From positions 62,001-126,000 of the forward strand of contig CAZVZG010000001.1 of the NCBI GenBank assembly GCA_964630785.1: a DNA stretch of 64,000 nucleotides. Direction: 5' to 3'. This DNA is from JADLCX01 sp964630785 (GTDB lineage Bacteria > Planctomycetota > Phycisphaerae > Phycisphaerales > UBA1924). How positions within the stretch are numbered: the first letter of the stretch is position 1; each line of letters opens with the position of its first letter. Below are positions 16,485-25,250 of the stretch, one piece after another. The notes below the pieces were generated by a model that saw only the letters and a program-made list of their open reading frames with translations, was not told the DNA's origin and searched no databases. A program made the translations under genes and the position numbers.

Positions 16485-17750
16485 TTATTTTCGCACCGTC
16501 CGCGCCCGTTCGATCTTCACGAGCCGACCGTACACCACGGCCCCATCCGTTGGGATGCCCGCGCCGAACTCGATCTCGCACCCGCGCGGCCCCTCGAACC
16601 ACGCGGGGAACGTGCCCGCAACGTCTTGTGTTCCTCGCACACCGGCCTCATCGCTCCAAACGCACTTCCACACCAAGCCCGACTTCGGGAGTTCGCCCGG
16701 AGAAGGCAACGGCGCTTCGGGCGGGATGATCCGAGCACGGACGCCGTTACCCCACACCAGCTCGGTCGGAAGGTCACGGGGAAGCCGGACGACCGTATAC
16801 GGCCGCGCCGGTGGCGTCACCGCCGCCCAGTGGACCATCACCACCACCGCCGACAACAAAAAGATCACCATGTACGGCCGCCACCGCGCCGGGAACACCA
16901 GGAGCCTGCGGCACCGCGGCACGTCGCCGCTCGTCAGGCCGCACTCCGGGCACCGCGCCGGAAACGTCGCTCCCGCCTGATACCGGCACCGCGCGCAGGT
17001 CCACAGGTCGCCCGGCGACCACATCCTTGGAAAGCACCTCCAGGCCCCGCCCGCGATCATGCACACAAAGCCGAGCGCGACCATCGCCGACAGCCAGACG
17101 ACACCCCCGGCGACGTTGTGCAAATAAGACGTGCCGATCAGGATCGGCGCGCCCGCGGACACCACCCCCAAGACGATCGTGGCCAACAACGCCCCGCGCA
17201 ATCGGGAGACAAAATACGAGCTCGCCCTGAGCCGACCGCCGACCGGCAACGGGACAAAGCACCGACCATCGCGCCGGACCAGCGCGAACGCGCCCCGCTC
17301 AACGACCGGACCGGCGAGGATGAGGGCGGCAAGCAGCGCGATCGCTAGGCCCAGCTCGCCCGCGCGAAGCAGCGCATCAGCGCGAACCCAGAAGGACGTG
17401 CCCGCGAGAGAGGACGGCGCCCATGTCGCGCCCACCGCGCCCCGCCAGACCGCCCCGCCGAGCACCAGCGGCGGCGGCGCGGGGCGCCGAGTTATGCCCA
17501 TCGCGCGCCGCCAGGCCGCTCCGGCCGGCCACGCCCCGTACCATTCCTTCGACGTCTCGTCGAGCGACCGCCGCAGCCACTGATACCCCCAGGCCAGGTG
17601 CTCGTCCGTGGTGCCCGTCATGGCCTCCTGATACGCAAGATCAGCGTTCCGTTGCAGGCCCCGCTCCCACAGCAACGCGACGCCGAAACCGCCGACCACG
17701 GGCGGGATCATCGAGAGCAGAACGCCGAGTGTAAACACGCGAACACGCAT
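16485..17750 (-). CDS. Membrane protein with zinc-ribbon segment
   Basis: A 421-residue protein with an N-terminal membrane anchor and about five more hydrophobic segments. Between two of these (about residues 250-275) is CARCRYQ..ARCPECG, a four-Cys zinc ribbon of the type common in planctomycete membrane proteins. The C-terminal hundred residues are soluble. It begins with an ATG at 17750 lacking a clear ribosome-binding site. I do not recognise a family, and its link to the polysaccharide locus is only positional. It lies 42 bases downstream of the gene at 17793-18956 on the same strand. Confidence 0.7.
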   Translation of the reverse strand: MRVRVFTLGVLLSMIPPVVGGFGVALLWERGLQRNADLAYQEAMTGTTDEHLAWGYQWLRRSLDETSKEWYGAWPAGAAWRRAMGITRRPAPPPLVLGGAVWRGAVGATWAPSSLAGTSFWVRADALLRAGELGLAIALLAALILAGPVVERGAFALVRRDGRCFVPLPVGGRLRASSYFVSRLRGALLATIVLGVVSAGAPILIGTSYLHNVAGGVVWLSAMVALGFVCMIAGGAWRCFPRMWSPGDLWTCARCRYQAGATFPARCPECGLTSGDVPRCRRLLVFPARWRPYMVIFLLSAVVVMVHWAAVTPPARPYTVVRLPRDLPTELVWGNGVRARIIPPEAPLPSPGELPKSGLVWKCVWSDEAGVRGTQDVAGTFPAWFEGPRGCEIEFGAGIPTDGAVVYGRLVKIERARTVRK

Positions 17751-17792
17751 TGGTTGAAGCGCGGGCTCCGCGGCAACGGAGCCCGCACATGA

Positions 17793-18956
17793 TCAATACC
17801 AGTACTCGACGACCGTGCAGACCCATGCGGCACCAGGGGCGATGGCGGGGCCGGGCGTAGCGAACGGTGGCATCCCACTTCCGGGATGCTGGATTGGGCA
17901 TGGGCTCCCAGGGGGCGCGGTGCCGGGCGGGCCAACACTGCACGCATAGTTTAACTGACAGTGCTCACGCGTGAAGATCCCGTTACCCGCGGCATTCTCG
18001 CTGCGACCGTACCGCCAGCAATCGCAGAACGCAACTGTCGCGTTCACTGTCGTTGATGTGCAGTGCCAGTCTGTGAGCCATCCGGCATTGGCTGGATTGA
18101 AAGGCAAGGAGCATTGGATGGCACCGGGCAGTGCCCACGGTGGTGCCGGACAAGTTGGACAGGCGACCTTGGGCAACCAAGGTCCACCCGGCGGTGGGGT
18201 CGGAAACCACTGCGACCGGACGATCTTGGGACATCCCAACACGCCCGAGTACCGCACCAACGATCCTGCCGCGAACTCCGTTCCGTGGAGAAGCAGAAGC
18301 TGCCGGCCGTCCAAATCGCTTGACAGCGAAAACGGCCCATCCACATTCCCGTTCACGCTGTCCAGCAGGACGTAGGCATCCGAGAACGTCACCCCCACCA
18401 GCGGCAGCGACCCGAACACCCCAAACTCCGCATCCACACGCCACACGTCGCCCGTCCACCCGCCATCCGCGAGCAGCGTCACCACGCCGGTCTGGAACCG
18501 GTCCGCTTGGCTCGCCTCGCCCGTGAGCATCTTCTGGGCCTCGCTCACGCCCGCGCTCGCCGCGGCGATGATCGGGCCCACGCCCATCAGCTTCTCGATC
18601 GCCGCCTGCGTCTCGGGCGAGAGGCTCCCCGCCGGCGTCGCCGCGGGATTGGCGCCCGAAACGCTCGCCCACGGCAGGCCGGTCGAGATCAGCAGCGGCC
18701 CGTCCATCCACCACGTCGCCCCCGGCGGCGCCGACGCGATCTTGCCCGTGTGCACCGCCGTGCCGTTGGGGTTGGACGACGCGTTGGTCACCAGCTTCCA
18801 CTCCGTCATCGCGTCGCGGAACGCCTTGCTGATCGACGCGTCGCCGAGCCCGGGCGTCAACTCCGCCATCCCGTCGCACGCCTGGGCCGAGATCAGCCCC
18901 AACTGCTCCAGCGTCGGCCGTGCCGCACGCACAGGGTTGAACCGCGGGCTGTTCAT
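17793..18956 (-). CDS. Hypothetical protein with Cys-rich C-terminus
   Basis: A 387-residue protein with no signal peptide at the chosen start (ATG at 18956, MNSPRFNPV). The N-terminal half is Ala/Gly-rich with a probable helical stretch (PETQAAIEKLMGVGPIIAA). The middle has beta-type sequence with Asp/Asn-rich turns, and the last 130 residues contain about a dozen cysteines (CPTCPAPP, FCDCWRYG). Extending the frame upstream would run through the repeat at 18978-19013, so the shorter start is preferred. I do not recognise any family. Confidence 0.5.
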   Translation of the reverse strand: MNSPRFNPVRAARPTLEQLGLISAQACDGMAELTPGLGDASISKAFRDAMTEWKLVTNASSNPNGTAVHTGKIASAPPGATWWMDGPLLISTGLPWASVSGANPAATPAGSLSPETQAAIEKLMGVGPIIAAASAGVSEAQKMLTGEASQADRFQTGVVTLLADGGWTGDVWRVDAEFGVFGSLPLVGVTFSDAYVLLDSVNGNVDGPFSLSSDLDGRQLLLLHGTEFAAGSLVRYSGVLGCPKIVRSQWFPTPPPGGPWLPKVACPTCPAPPWALPGAIQCSLPFNPANAGWLTDWHCTSTTVNATVAFCDCWRYGRSENAAGNGIFTREHCQLNYACSVGPPGTAPPGSPCPIQHPGSGMPPFATPGPAIAPGAAWVCTVVEYWY

Positions 18957-18977
18957 GTCGGATGCGGTGAACCCAAA

Positions 18978-19013
18978 CTCCCCCTCCCAGAGGGAGGGGG
19001 CCGGGGGGAGGGC
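18978..19013 (+). repeat. 36-bp palindromic element, copy 8
   Basis: A perfect consensus copy 21 bases upstream of the start of the hypothetical gene at 17793-18956. The rest of the gap up to 19236 is pyrimidine-rich and featureless. Confidence 0.85.
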
Positions 19014-19236
19014 GGCGGGGCGGCGGGCGTTCCACAACTTGCATGTTCGCGACGCACACGCCTGATGTCTCCCTCCGAGCAGAACCCGCGGCCGCGCTCG
19101 CTCACCGTTCAATCCGTCCCAAAATCCGAGGGCTCTCGCCGCGCGGCCACAGCCGTCGTATCACTCCCCCAACCCCCCAACCCCGTACCCTTCCCCCCAC
19201 TCCTGACTCCCCACTCCCACCCCCGGACCCCCCCAC

Positions 19237-20598
19237 TTGCCCGCCGCGAAACGCCCCCAAACCCTCCTCCTCCTCTCCCAGGTCTACATCCCCGACCCCG
19301 CCAGCGTCGGCCAGCACATGGCCGACGCCGCGGCCGAGATGGCCCGCCGCGGCTGGCGCGTCGTCGTCCTCACCTCCGCCAGCGGCTACAACGACCCCTC
19401 CATCAAATACAAGCCCCGCGAGACCATCGACGGTGTCGAGATCGTCCGACTGCCGCTCTCGAGTTTCGGCAAAAAGCACTTCGCCCTCCGCATCCTCGCG
19501 GCCGTCCTCTTCATGCTCCAGACCATCGCCCACGGCGTCTTTGTCCGCGGCCTCTCCGGGCCCCGCGGGCGCTCGGGCGCGATCCTGGTGAGCACCTCGC
19601 CGCCCATGTGCATCGTCGCGGCCATGGTCATCCGCTTCCTCCGCCTCGGCCGCGTGCCCATCAAGTTCTGGGTCATGGACATCAACCCGGATCAGCTCAT
19701 CAGCCTCGGCAAGATCAAGCCCGACTCGCTCCCCGCGCGCGTGATGAACCTGTTCAACCGCATGATCCTCAAGCGCTCGGCCGACGTCGTCGTCCTCGAC
19801 AAGTTCATGGCCCAGACCATGAACACCAAGCTCGACGCCTCCGAAAAAATGGCCGTCCTCCCCCCCTGGCCCCACGAAGACACCATCGAGCCCATCCCCC
19901 ACGCCGACAACCCGTTCCGCCAAGAACACCTCGCCGCGCACTCCCCCGATCCCCAATCCGCTATCCGATATCCGATATCCGATATCCGCCATCCGCCATC
20001 CGCTATCCGAGTGTTTATGTACTCGGGCAACCACGGCATCGCCCTGCCGCTGGAAACCTTCCTCAACGCCGCCGCGAAGTTCAAGGACGACCCCCGCGCC
20101 GTGTTCATGTTCATCGGCGACGGCGCCCGCAAGAAGGAAGTCGAAGCGACGATCCGCGACACGCCCATGCACAACATGCTTAGCCTGCCCTACCAGCCGC
20201 TGAGCGTGCTCCGCTTCTCCCTCTCCGCCGCCGACGCCCACCTCGTCAGCGTCGGCAACGAGAGCGTGGGCACCATCCACCCCTGCAAGATCTACGGCGC
20301 GATGGCCGTCGCCCGCCCCATCATCCTCCTCGCCCCCAACCCCTGCCACGTCAGCGACCTCATCAGCGGCGAACGCGGCCAGGAAGACTTCCCCCCCGCC
20401 CAGCGCATCCCCATCGGCTGGCACATCCCCCACGGAGACACCGCCGCCGCCGAGCGCGTCATCCGCGAGATCCTCGACGCCCCCGCGGACCGCCTCGAAT
20501 CCATGGGCCGCCGCGCACGCCACGTCATCGAAAAGCAGCTCAGTAAGCCCACCCTCTGCGGCGCGTTCTGCGACGTTCTGGAACGCGGCCTGAAGTGA
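19237..20598 (+). CDS. Family 4 glycosyltransferase (WbuB-like) with repeat-derived insert
   Basis: A 453-residue GT-B enzyme. The N-terminal domain has LLLLSQVYIPDPASVGQHM and VVVLTSASGYNDP, typical of WbuB-like transferases of lipopolysaccharide and capsule clusters. The C-terminal nucleotide-binding domain has VFMYSGNHGIA, FIGDGARKKEVE, and the acceptor region ESVGTIHPCKIYGAMAVARP, in which the usual E-x7-E motif is loosely present. The start is a TTG at 19237; the next ATG would cut into the conserved fold. A segment near residues 240-257 (SAIRYPISDIRHPPSAIR) is encoded by tandem ATCCG-type repeats and is probably an insertion between the two domains. Confidence 0.82.
   Translation: MPAAKRPQTLLLLSQVYIPDPASVGQHMADAAAEMARRGWRVVVLTSASGYNDPSIKYKPRETIDGVEIVRLPLSSFGKKHFALRILAAVLFMLQTIAHGVFVRGLSGPRGRSGAILVSTSPPMCIVAAMVIRFLRLGRVPIKFWVMDINPDQLISLGKIKPDSLPARVMNLFNRMILKRSADVVVLDKFMAQTMNTKLDASEKMAVLPPWPHEDTIEPIPHADNPFRQEHLAAHSPDPQSAIRYPISDIRHPPSAIRVFMYSGNHGIALPLETFLNAAAKFKDDPRAVFMFIGDGARKKEVEATIRDTPMHNMLSLPYQPLSVLRFSLSAADAHLVSVGNESVGTIHPCKIYGAMAVARPIILLAPNPCHVSDLISGERGQEDFPPAQRIPIGWHIPHGDTAAAERVIREILDAPADRLESMGRRARHVIEKQLSKPTLCGAFCDVLERGLK
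19955..20009 (+). repeat. Tandem ATCCG/ATATCCG repeat inside the GT4 gene
   Basis: About nine short units (ATCCGCT, ATCCGAT, ATCCGCC) in a row, kept in frame and translated in the inter-domain linker of the family 4 glycosyltransferase. Confidence 0.75.
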
Positions 20599-20604
20599 CC
20601 CCCG

Positions 20605-20663
20605 CGCCAAAGGCTCGGCCAAGTGCCTCAGCCTCGGTCTGCTCTGAGACCGTGCCTTTGGCG
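20605..20663. repeat. Small inverted-repeat element, type CGCCAAAGGC
   Basis: Ten-base perfect terminal inverted repeats (CGCCAAAGGC and GCCTTTGGCG) enclose an inner hairpin with arms GGTCT and AGACC around GCTCTG. It lies between the converging ends of the GT4 gene and the ELWxxDGT gene, where it could act as a bidirectional terminator. It is related to the element at 22257-22360. Confidence 0.6.
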
Positions 20664-20671
20664 AGGCGCCG

Positions 20672-22144
20672 CTACTCCCCCGCCGCGAAGTATTCTCCGA
20701 GCCACACGTAGATATCGTCCACCCCGAGCGTCCCGTCGCGGTTCGCGTCGGCCCGATCGCCGCCCGACAGATACGTGCCGACGAAATCGAGCACGTCCCC
20801 CACGCTCACGCTCGCGCTGTTGTCAAAGTCGGCGGGCTCCGCGTCGAGCACCCAGAACCCGTGCCCATCCTGACCATCGGTCGCGCTGAAGTACACGCGG
20901 CTGCGCACGACCGCGATCGCCCCGTACCCCTGCACGCCCGACCGCGTGCCCGGACGCACGTCGGCCACCATGCGCGTCCCCTCCGGCGTGCCGTCGCTCG
21001 TCCAGAGCTCGCGCCCGTGCTCGGCGTCCACCGCGCTGAAGTAGGCCCGATCCCGGCACGCCACAACGATGCCCGACCACTCGGCGCCTGCCGGATCGTC
21101 GGTGAGATACCCCGAGTAGCCGCCGAGAGTGCCCATACTCCACATCCGACGCCGCCACTGGCCGCTCTGCCACACCTCCATCGAAAAAACCAGTTGGTCC
21201 TTCACCAGGACCTTTGAGAGCCCGCACTCCGACCCGCTCGGCAACCGTCCCAACTCCACCACCGTCGCGGAGTCGGGGACATAGGCCCAAACCGCGGGCC
21301 CCCGCGGCACATCGCTCGACGACGACAGGTAGAAGACCCGCCGCGATCCCGAATCGCTGAGCAGGAGTTTCGGTTCGATGCTGAATATCGTGGCGTCTTG
21401 CCTGAAGACGCCCCCCTCCTGCCACCAGAGCGTGTTCTCGGTCATCTCAGATTGCTCGAAGTACGCCATGCCGCCGCCGCAGATCACGGGCCCGATCGAC
21501 AAGCGGTGCGTCATCGGAAGCGCCGGGACCATTGGCTCGAACACGTTGGCCGTGTCGGCCATGAACCAATATCGCACCGGCCCCTGCTCGCGGAGAGCCG
21601 CCACTCCACCGACAACGGGCCACAGCCCGTCGATCCCGGGAAGCTGGGTCGTCCCGCCGGGCGTGCCGTCGGTGCGAAAGAAGACCTTCTCACCCCCGAC
21701 CCGCGACGCGAAATACACGAACCCGCCGCTTACAAACAGTGCGCTGTTACAGCACTCGGACTGTTCACCTTCGTTCAGAACAAACGTTCCCCCCGCCGTG
21801 CCATCGGTGGCGATCACACGATCCGTCGCGCCGTGCGCCTGAAAGATGAGCACGTCGCCCAGCGCCACCGCGCGCCCCAGCCACTGCACGCTCCCCGGCG
21901 GCAGGGGCAGCGGAACCTCGGCGGTCGAGCCCGGTGTTCCACGCGAGTAATAGACGTGATCCGGCGAGTCCGAGACGACCACCGCCGAGCCCGCGGCCTT
22001 CATCCAGAGCTGCCCATAGGTCGGGTCCGCGTCGATCGGGAACACGGGCCGGGGCGACTCCATCGTGCCCGTCGCGTGCGCGAGCACGCACACGCCCAGC
22101 AACGCCGCCGCCGCAACACCACGATGCACAGCACTCATGCTCAT
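20672..22144 (-). CDS. Secreted ELWxxDGT-repeat protein with dockerin-like C-terminus
   Basis: A 490-residue protein with a signal peptide (SAVHRGVAAAALLGVCVLAHA). Its repeats fit the ELWxxDGTxxGTxxV family of beta-propeller-like secreted proteins: VIATDGTAGGTFVL, FFRTDGTPGGTTQL and ELWTSDGTPEGTRMV. The last 55 residues form a paired EF-hand/dockerin-like module (DFDNSASVSVGDVLDFV and DANRDGTLGVDDIYVWL). The ATG at 22144 has GGAGG seven bases upstream. It is probably exported to the surface; the dockerin-like tail may be an anchoring or sorting signal, by analogy with GC-type dockerin proteins of Phycisphaerae. No enzymatic motif is evident. Confidence 0.82.
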   Translation of the reverse strand: MSMSAVHRGVAAAALLGVCVLAHATGTMESPRPVFPIDADPTYGQLWMKAAGSAVVVSDSPDHVYYSRGTPGSTAEVPLPLPPGSVQWLGRAVALGDVLIFQAHGATDRVIATDGTAGGTFVLNEGEQSECCNSALFVSGGFVYFASRVGGEKVFFRTDGTPGGTTQLPGIDGLWPVVGGVAALREQGPVRYWFMADTANVFEPMVPALPMTHRLSIGPVICGGGMAYFEQSEMTENTLWWQEGGVFRQDATIFSIEPKLLLSDSGSRRVFYLSSSSDVPRGPAVWAYVPDSATVVELGRLPSGSECGLSKVLVKDQLVFSMEVWQSGQWRRRMWSMGTLGGYSGYLTDDPAGAEWSGIVVACRDRAYFSAVDAEHGRELWTSDGTPEGTRMVADVRPGTRSGVQGYGAIAVVRSRVYFSATDGQDGHGFWVLDAEPADFDNSASVSVGDVLDFVGTYLSGGDRADANRDGTLGVDDIYVWLGEYFAAGE

Positions 22145-22194
22145 GATCGAACCTCCGATTGTTGAGCTCGGCACGTTCCGCAGTCCTGTCTCAC

Positions 22195-22203
22195 ATTCTA
22201 CCA
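22195..22203 (-). promoter_or_regulatory. Possible extended -10 promoter for the ELWxxDGT gene
   Basis: On the minus strand this reads TGGTAGAAT, fitting the extended -10 form TGnTAnAAT, about 50 bases upstream of the ATG at 22144. No good -35 was found. The call rests on sequence match only. Confidence 0.35.
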
Positions 22204-22256
22204 ACTTGCCTCAATCCCTCCATGAGTATCTCCCATCATCTCGCCCGACGCAACCC

Positions 22257-22360
22257 CGTGCCACAGGCTCGGCCTGCTCTCAGGCCGTGCCTGTCGCGAA
22301 TCGACCACGTCACCCAAAGTCACCACAGGCATCGCTCAGAGCAGCGAAGCCTGTGGCACG
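22257..22360. repeat. MITE-like inverted-repeat element, type CGTGCCACAGGCT
   Basis: Thirteen-base perfect terminal inverted repeats (CGTGCCACAGGCT and AGCCTGTGGCACG) enclose 78 bases that include a hairpin GGCCTG-CTCT-CAGGCC. The left half shares the string CTCGG, then GCTCT, then CCGTGCC with the element at 20605-20663. It lies between the divergent ELWxxDGT and ada genes and carries no coding sequence. Confidence 0.65.
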
Positions 22361-22437
22361 GTTCGTGACCTGGCCCATTCCGATTTCACCGTCCAATCCC
22401 CGGTGGCCAACCCCCCGCGCGCCGTCACAATCACACC

Positions 22438-23670
22438 ATGACCGCCGCGCCCACCCTTTTCCACAACACGCGCCGCACCCCCCCCACCCCCGCCCTCCCC
22501 TCCCCCAACGAGATGTACCGCGCCCTCATCGAGCGCGACTCATCCCTCGACGGGGCCTTCGTCGCCGCCATCCGCACCACCGGCATCTTCTGTCGGCCCG
22601 GCTGCGGCGCTAAGAAGCCGCTCCGCGAGAACGTCGAGTTCTTCCCCGACCACGCCGCGGCCCTGCGCGCCGGCTACCGCCCATGCCTCCGCTGCCGCCC
22701 GCTCGATCGCGGGCGCACGCCCCCGGATTTCGTCCGCCTCGCGCTCGAACTCGTCGAGGACCACCCCGACCAGCGCCTCTCCGCCGCCGACCTCCGCGCC
22801 CGCGGCCTCGACCCGCACCGCGTCGCTCGCTACTTCAAGGCGCACTACGGCCTGACCTTCCAGGCCTACCACCGCGCCCGCCGCCTCGGGCGCGCCCTCG
22901 CCCCGCTCCACCAAGGCTCGCCCGTCGCCCGCGCCGCCAGCGCATCCGGCTTCGACTCCGAAAGCGGTTTCCGCGAGGCCTTCGCGCGTCTCTTCGGGCC
23001 CGCCCCCCGCGTGGCATCGGCTCCCAGCCGATGTTCGCCCGGCTCTGCGGGCGAATCTCCACCCTCTCCCCCCCACCCCACCCTCGTCCTCATCCGCTGG
23101 CTCACCACCCCCATCGGCCCCATGCTCGCCGGCGCGAGCGACGAAGGCGTCTGCCTCCTCGAGTTCATCGACCGGCGCGCCATCGAGGCCCAGGTCATCA
23201 CCCTCAGACGAAGGCTCGCACAAGCCACCCACCGCCCCATCGCCATCATCCCCGACCCCGCCTCCCCCGATCCCTCTTCCCTTGATCCCTCCTCCCCAAC
23301 CCCCTCCTCCCACCTCACCACCCTCGGCGCCCAACTCGCCGAATACTTCGCCGGCAAGCGCACCGACTTCACCGTCCCGCTCCACACACCCGGCACCGAT
23401 TTTCAACGCCGGGTCTGGCAGGAACTCCGCCGCATCCCCTGCGGCCAGGTCCGCTCATACGCCCAGCAGGCCGCGGCCATCGGCCGCCCAACCGCCACCC
23501 GCGCCGTCGCCCGCGCCAACGGCGACAACCGCATCGCCATCGTCATCCCCTGCCACCGCGTCATCGGCGCCGACGGTTCGCTCACCGGCTACGGCGGTCA
23601 ACTCTGGCGCAAGCAATGGCTCCTCAACCACGAACGCCGCGCAGGATCAAACGAGCCGCGAACGAAGTGA
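22438..23670 (+). CDS. ada: Ada: three-domain alkylation-response regulator and methyltransferase
   Basis: A 410-residue protein. The N-terminal Ada zinc domain has cysteines in GIFCRPGC (Cys52, Cys56) and CLRCRP (Cys83, Cys86). An AraC-type helix-turn-helix region follows (LSAADLRARGLDPHRVARYF, ASGFDSESGFREAF). The C-terminal O6-alkylguanine methyltransferase domain has the acceptor cysteine in IVIPCHRVIG. The protein repairs methylated DNA and, once methylated at the zinc site, activates repair genes. It is longer than E. coli Ada because of two low-complexity linkers: one encoded by a double-hairpin repeat (23015-23055), the other a Pro/Ser/Asp stretch near residue 280. The ATG at 22438 is the first in frame; Met26 is an alternative start. 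Confidence 0.92.
   Translation: MTAAPTLFHNTRRTPPTPALPSPNEMYRALIERDSSLDGAFVAAIRTTGIFCRPGCGAKKPLRENVEFFPDHAAALRAGYRPCLRCRPLDRGRTPPDFVRLALELVEDHPDQRLSAADLRARGLDPHRVARYFKAHYGLTFQAYHRARRLGRALAPLHQGSPVARAASASGFDSESGFREAFARLFGPAPRVASAPSRCSPGSAGESPPSPPHPTLVLIRWLTTPIGPMLAGASDEGVCLLEFIDRRAIEAQVITLRRRLAQATHRPIAIIPDPASPDPSSLDPSSPTPSSHLTTLGAQLAEYFAGKRTDFTVPLHTPGTDFQRRVWQELRRIPCGQVRSYAQQAAAIGRPTATRAVARANGDNRIAIVIPCHRVIGADGSLTGYGGQLWRKQWLLNHERRAGSNEPRTK
23015..23055. repeat. Double-hairpin REP-like element inside ada
   Basis: Two adjacent perfect hairpins, CATCGGCT-CCC-AGCCGATG and TTCGCCCG-GCTCTG-CGGGCGAA. They encode part of the linker between the AraC-like and methyltransferase domains (read as VASAPSRCSPGSAGE). 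The structure is that of an extragenic palindromic repeat, yet it is in frame. Confidence 0.7.
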
Positions 23671-23753
23671 GCGGTGACTGAATGGATTGGAGGATCGCGC
23701 CACCAAAGGACCGTTTCCCCACGTAACCATCCGCGCCGCCACGCCCTCGCCCC

Positions 23754-25217
23754 TCAAAGCACAACCCGGGACAAGACCAGCCCGATGACGACCGCCGACA
23801 GCGTCGCCACCAACCCCGGCCTCATGAAACTGTGGCTGAGCACGAACTTGCCGATGCGGGTCGTCCCGGTCTGGTCGAACGCGATCGCCGCAACGATCGT
23901 GCCATAGGTGGGCAGGAAAAAGTACCCATTGACGGCCGGGAACATCGCGATGAGCGTACCCGCGGGCAGACCCAGCGCGATGCCGACCGGCATGAGCGCC
24001 GCCACCGTCGATGCCTGGCTGAAGAGCACGACCGAGAGCCCGAAGAGCCCAAGCGCGAACACCCACGGGTGCGCCTTGATGATGTCCGAGAGCCCACCGA
24101 CAATCTCCGCCTTGTTCCCGTCGAAGAAGCAGTTGCCCATCCATCCCAGACCGACGATCGAAATCACGGCGATCACGCCCGCGATGGCCACCGGTGTCCT
24201 CACCGTCGCCGCGGGGAGCGCGCCGAAGAACAGCATCATGACGCCGGCCGCGGTCAGCATGACGACCTGGATGATGGTGGCCATCTCGACCCTGACCGTC
24301 CGGGGTTTGGACTCAACCGCGCGGATCTCTTCCAGCCGATCCTTGAGTTGGCCGCGCGTGAACGACTCGTCGACTCGCTCCGGATCGCCGAGGTTCGTGA
24401 GCGCCGTGCTCACGACCGACGCGGGGATGCCGACCTCCGCCGACGGGGTTACCGTGAACGTTGGACGCAGACCGGAGAAGAGCCCGAACGCGACGATGAG
24501 CCCGGCCGCGACCATGAACGTGATCACTGAGCCCACGGCGCGCCGACGCTCGACGCCCCGCGCCCTGGGGGTCTCCTTGGGCGCCTCGACGAGCCCGGCG
24601 GCCAGCCGCTGCTTGTAGACCGGGTCGTCCGCGAGCTCAACACCCTTCCAGTACACCGAGATCGCCCCGAGCATGCACCCGATGAACGTGGACGGGATGC
24701 AGATCATCAGGATCTGGCCCAGCCCGACGCTGCTCTCTTTGTCGAGCAGCGCCAGCAGAGCGGCGGTCGCCGCGGCCAGCGGACTCGCCGTGATCGCCTG
24801 CTGCGAGGCGATGACGCTGATCGACATGGGCCGCTCCGGGCGGATGCCCGCCTTGCGAGCGACCTCGGCGATGACGGGAAGGATCGCGTACGCGACGTGC
24901 CCCGTGCCCGAGCAGAACGTGAAGAGGTACGCCACCGCGGGCGCCACAAACGTGATGTACTTCGGCTTGGCTCGCAGGGCCCGCTCCGCGACGCCCACCA
25001 GAACGTCCATCCCGCCCGCCGCCTGCATGCACGCGGCCGCCGTCACGACCGCCGCGATGATCGCGAGCACCGTCGCGGGCGGAGACGACGGCGGAAGCCC
25101 GAATCCGAAGATCAGCACGGCCAGCCCGACGGCCGCGACCGTGCCGAGCCCCACGCCGCCGATCCGGGCGCCGACCACGATCGCGGCGATCACGGTGATG
25201 AACTCAAACCAGAGCAT
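23754..25217 (-). CDS. DcuA/DcuB-type C4-dicarboxylate transporter
   Basis: A 487-residue membrane protein with about eleven hydrophobic segments. It matches the anaerobic Dcu family throughout: LWFEFITVIAAIVVGARIGG at the start, AGGMDVLVGVAE, KPKYITFVAP, TFCSGTGHVAY, PVIAEVA, ASQQAITASP, and near the end FLPTYGTIVAAIAFD and TGTTRIGKFVLSH. Such carriers exchange aspartate, fumarate, malate and succinate. It is about 50 residues longer than E. coli DcuA because of a soluble loop near residues 250-310. The ATG has GAGGGA upstream. Lying 33 bases after aspA on the same strand, it is the last gene of a porin-aspartase-transporter operon. Confidence 0.9.
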   Translation of the reverse strand: MLWFEFITVIAAIVVGARIGGVGLGTVAAVGLAVLIFGFGLPPSSPPATVLAIIAAVVTAAACMQAAGGMDVLVGVAERALRAKPKYITFVAPAVAYLFTFCSGTGHVAYAILPVIAEVARKAGIRPERPMSISVIASQQAITASPLAAATAALLALLDKESSVGLGQILMICIPSTFIGCMLGAISVYWKGVELADDPVYKQRLAAGLVEAPKETPRARGVERRRAVGSVITFMVAAGLIVAFGLFSGLRPTFTVTPSAEVGIPASVVSTALTNLGDPERVDESFTRGQLKDRLEEIRAVESKPRTVRVEMATIIQVVMLTAAGVMMLFFGALPAATVRTPVAIAGVIAVISIVGLGWMGNCFFDGNKAEIVGGLSDIIKAHPWVFALGLFGLSVVLFSQASTVAALMPVGIALGLPAGTLIAMFPAVNGYFFLPTYGTIVAAIAFDQTGTTRIGKFVLSHSFMRPGLVATLSAVVIGLVLSRVVL

Positions 25218-25250
25218 CGTTCGTCCCTCGGGTGAGCACGGACTGTTGTG

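Noticed and set aside
19955..20009. Short direct repeats that could be taken for a CRISPR array
   Set aside because: The units are about 7 bases, contiguous and without spacers, and are translated in frame inside a glycosyltransferase.
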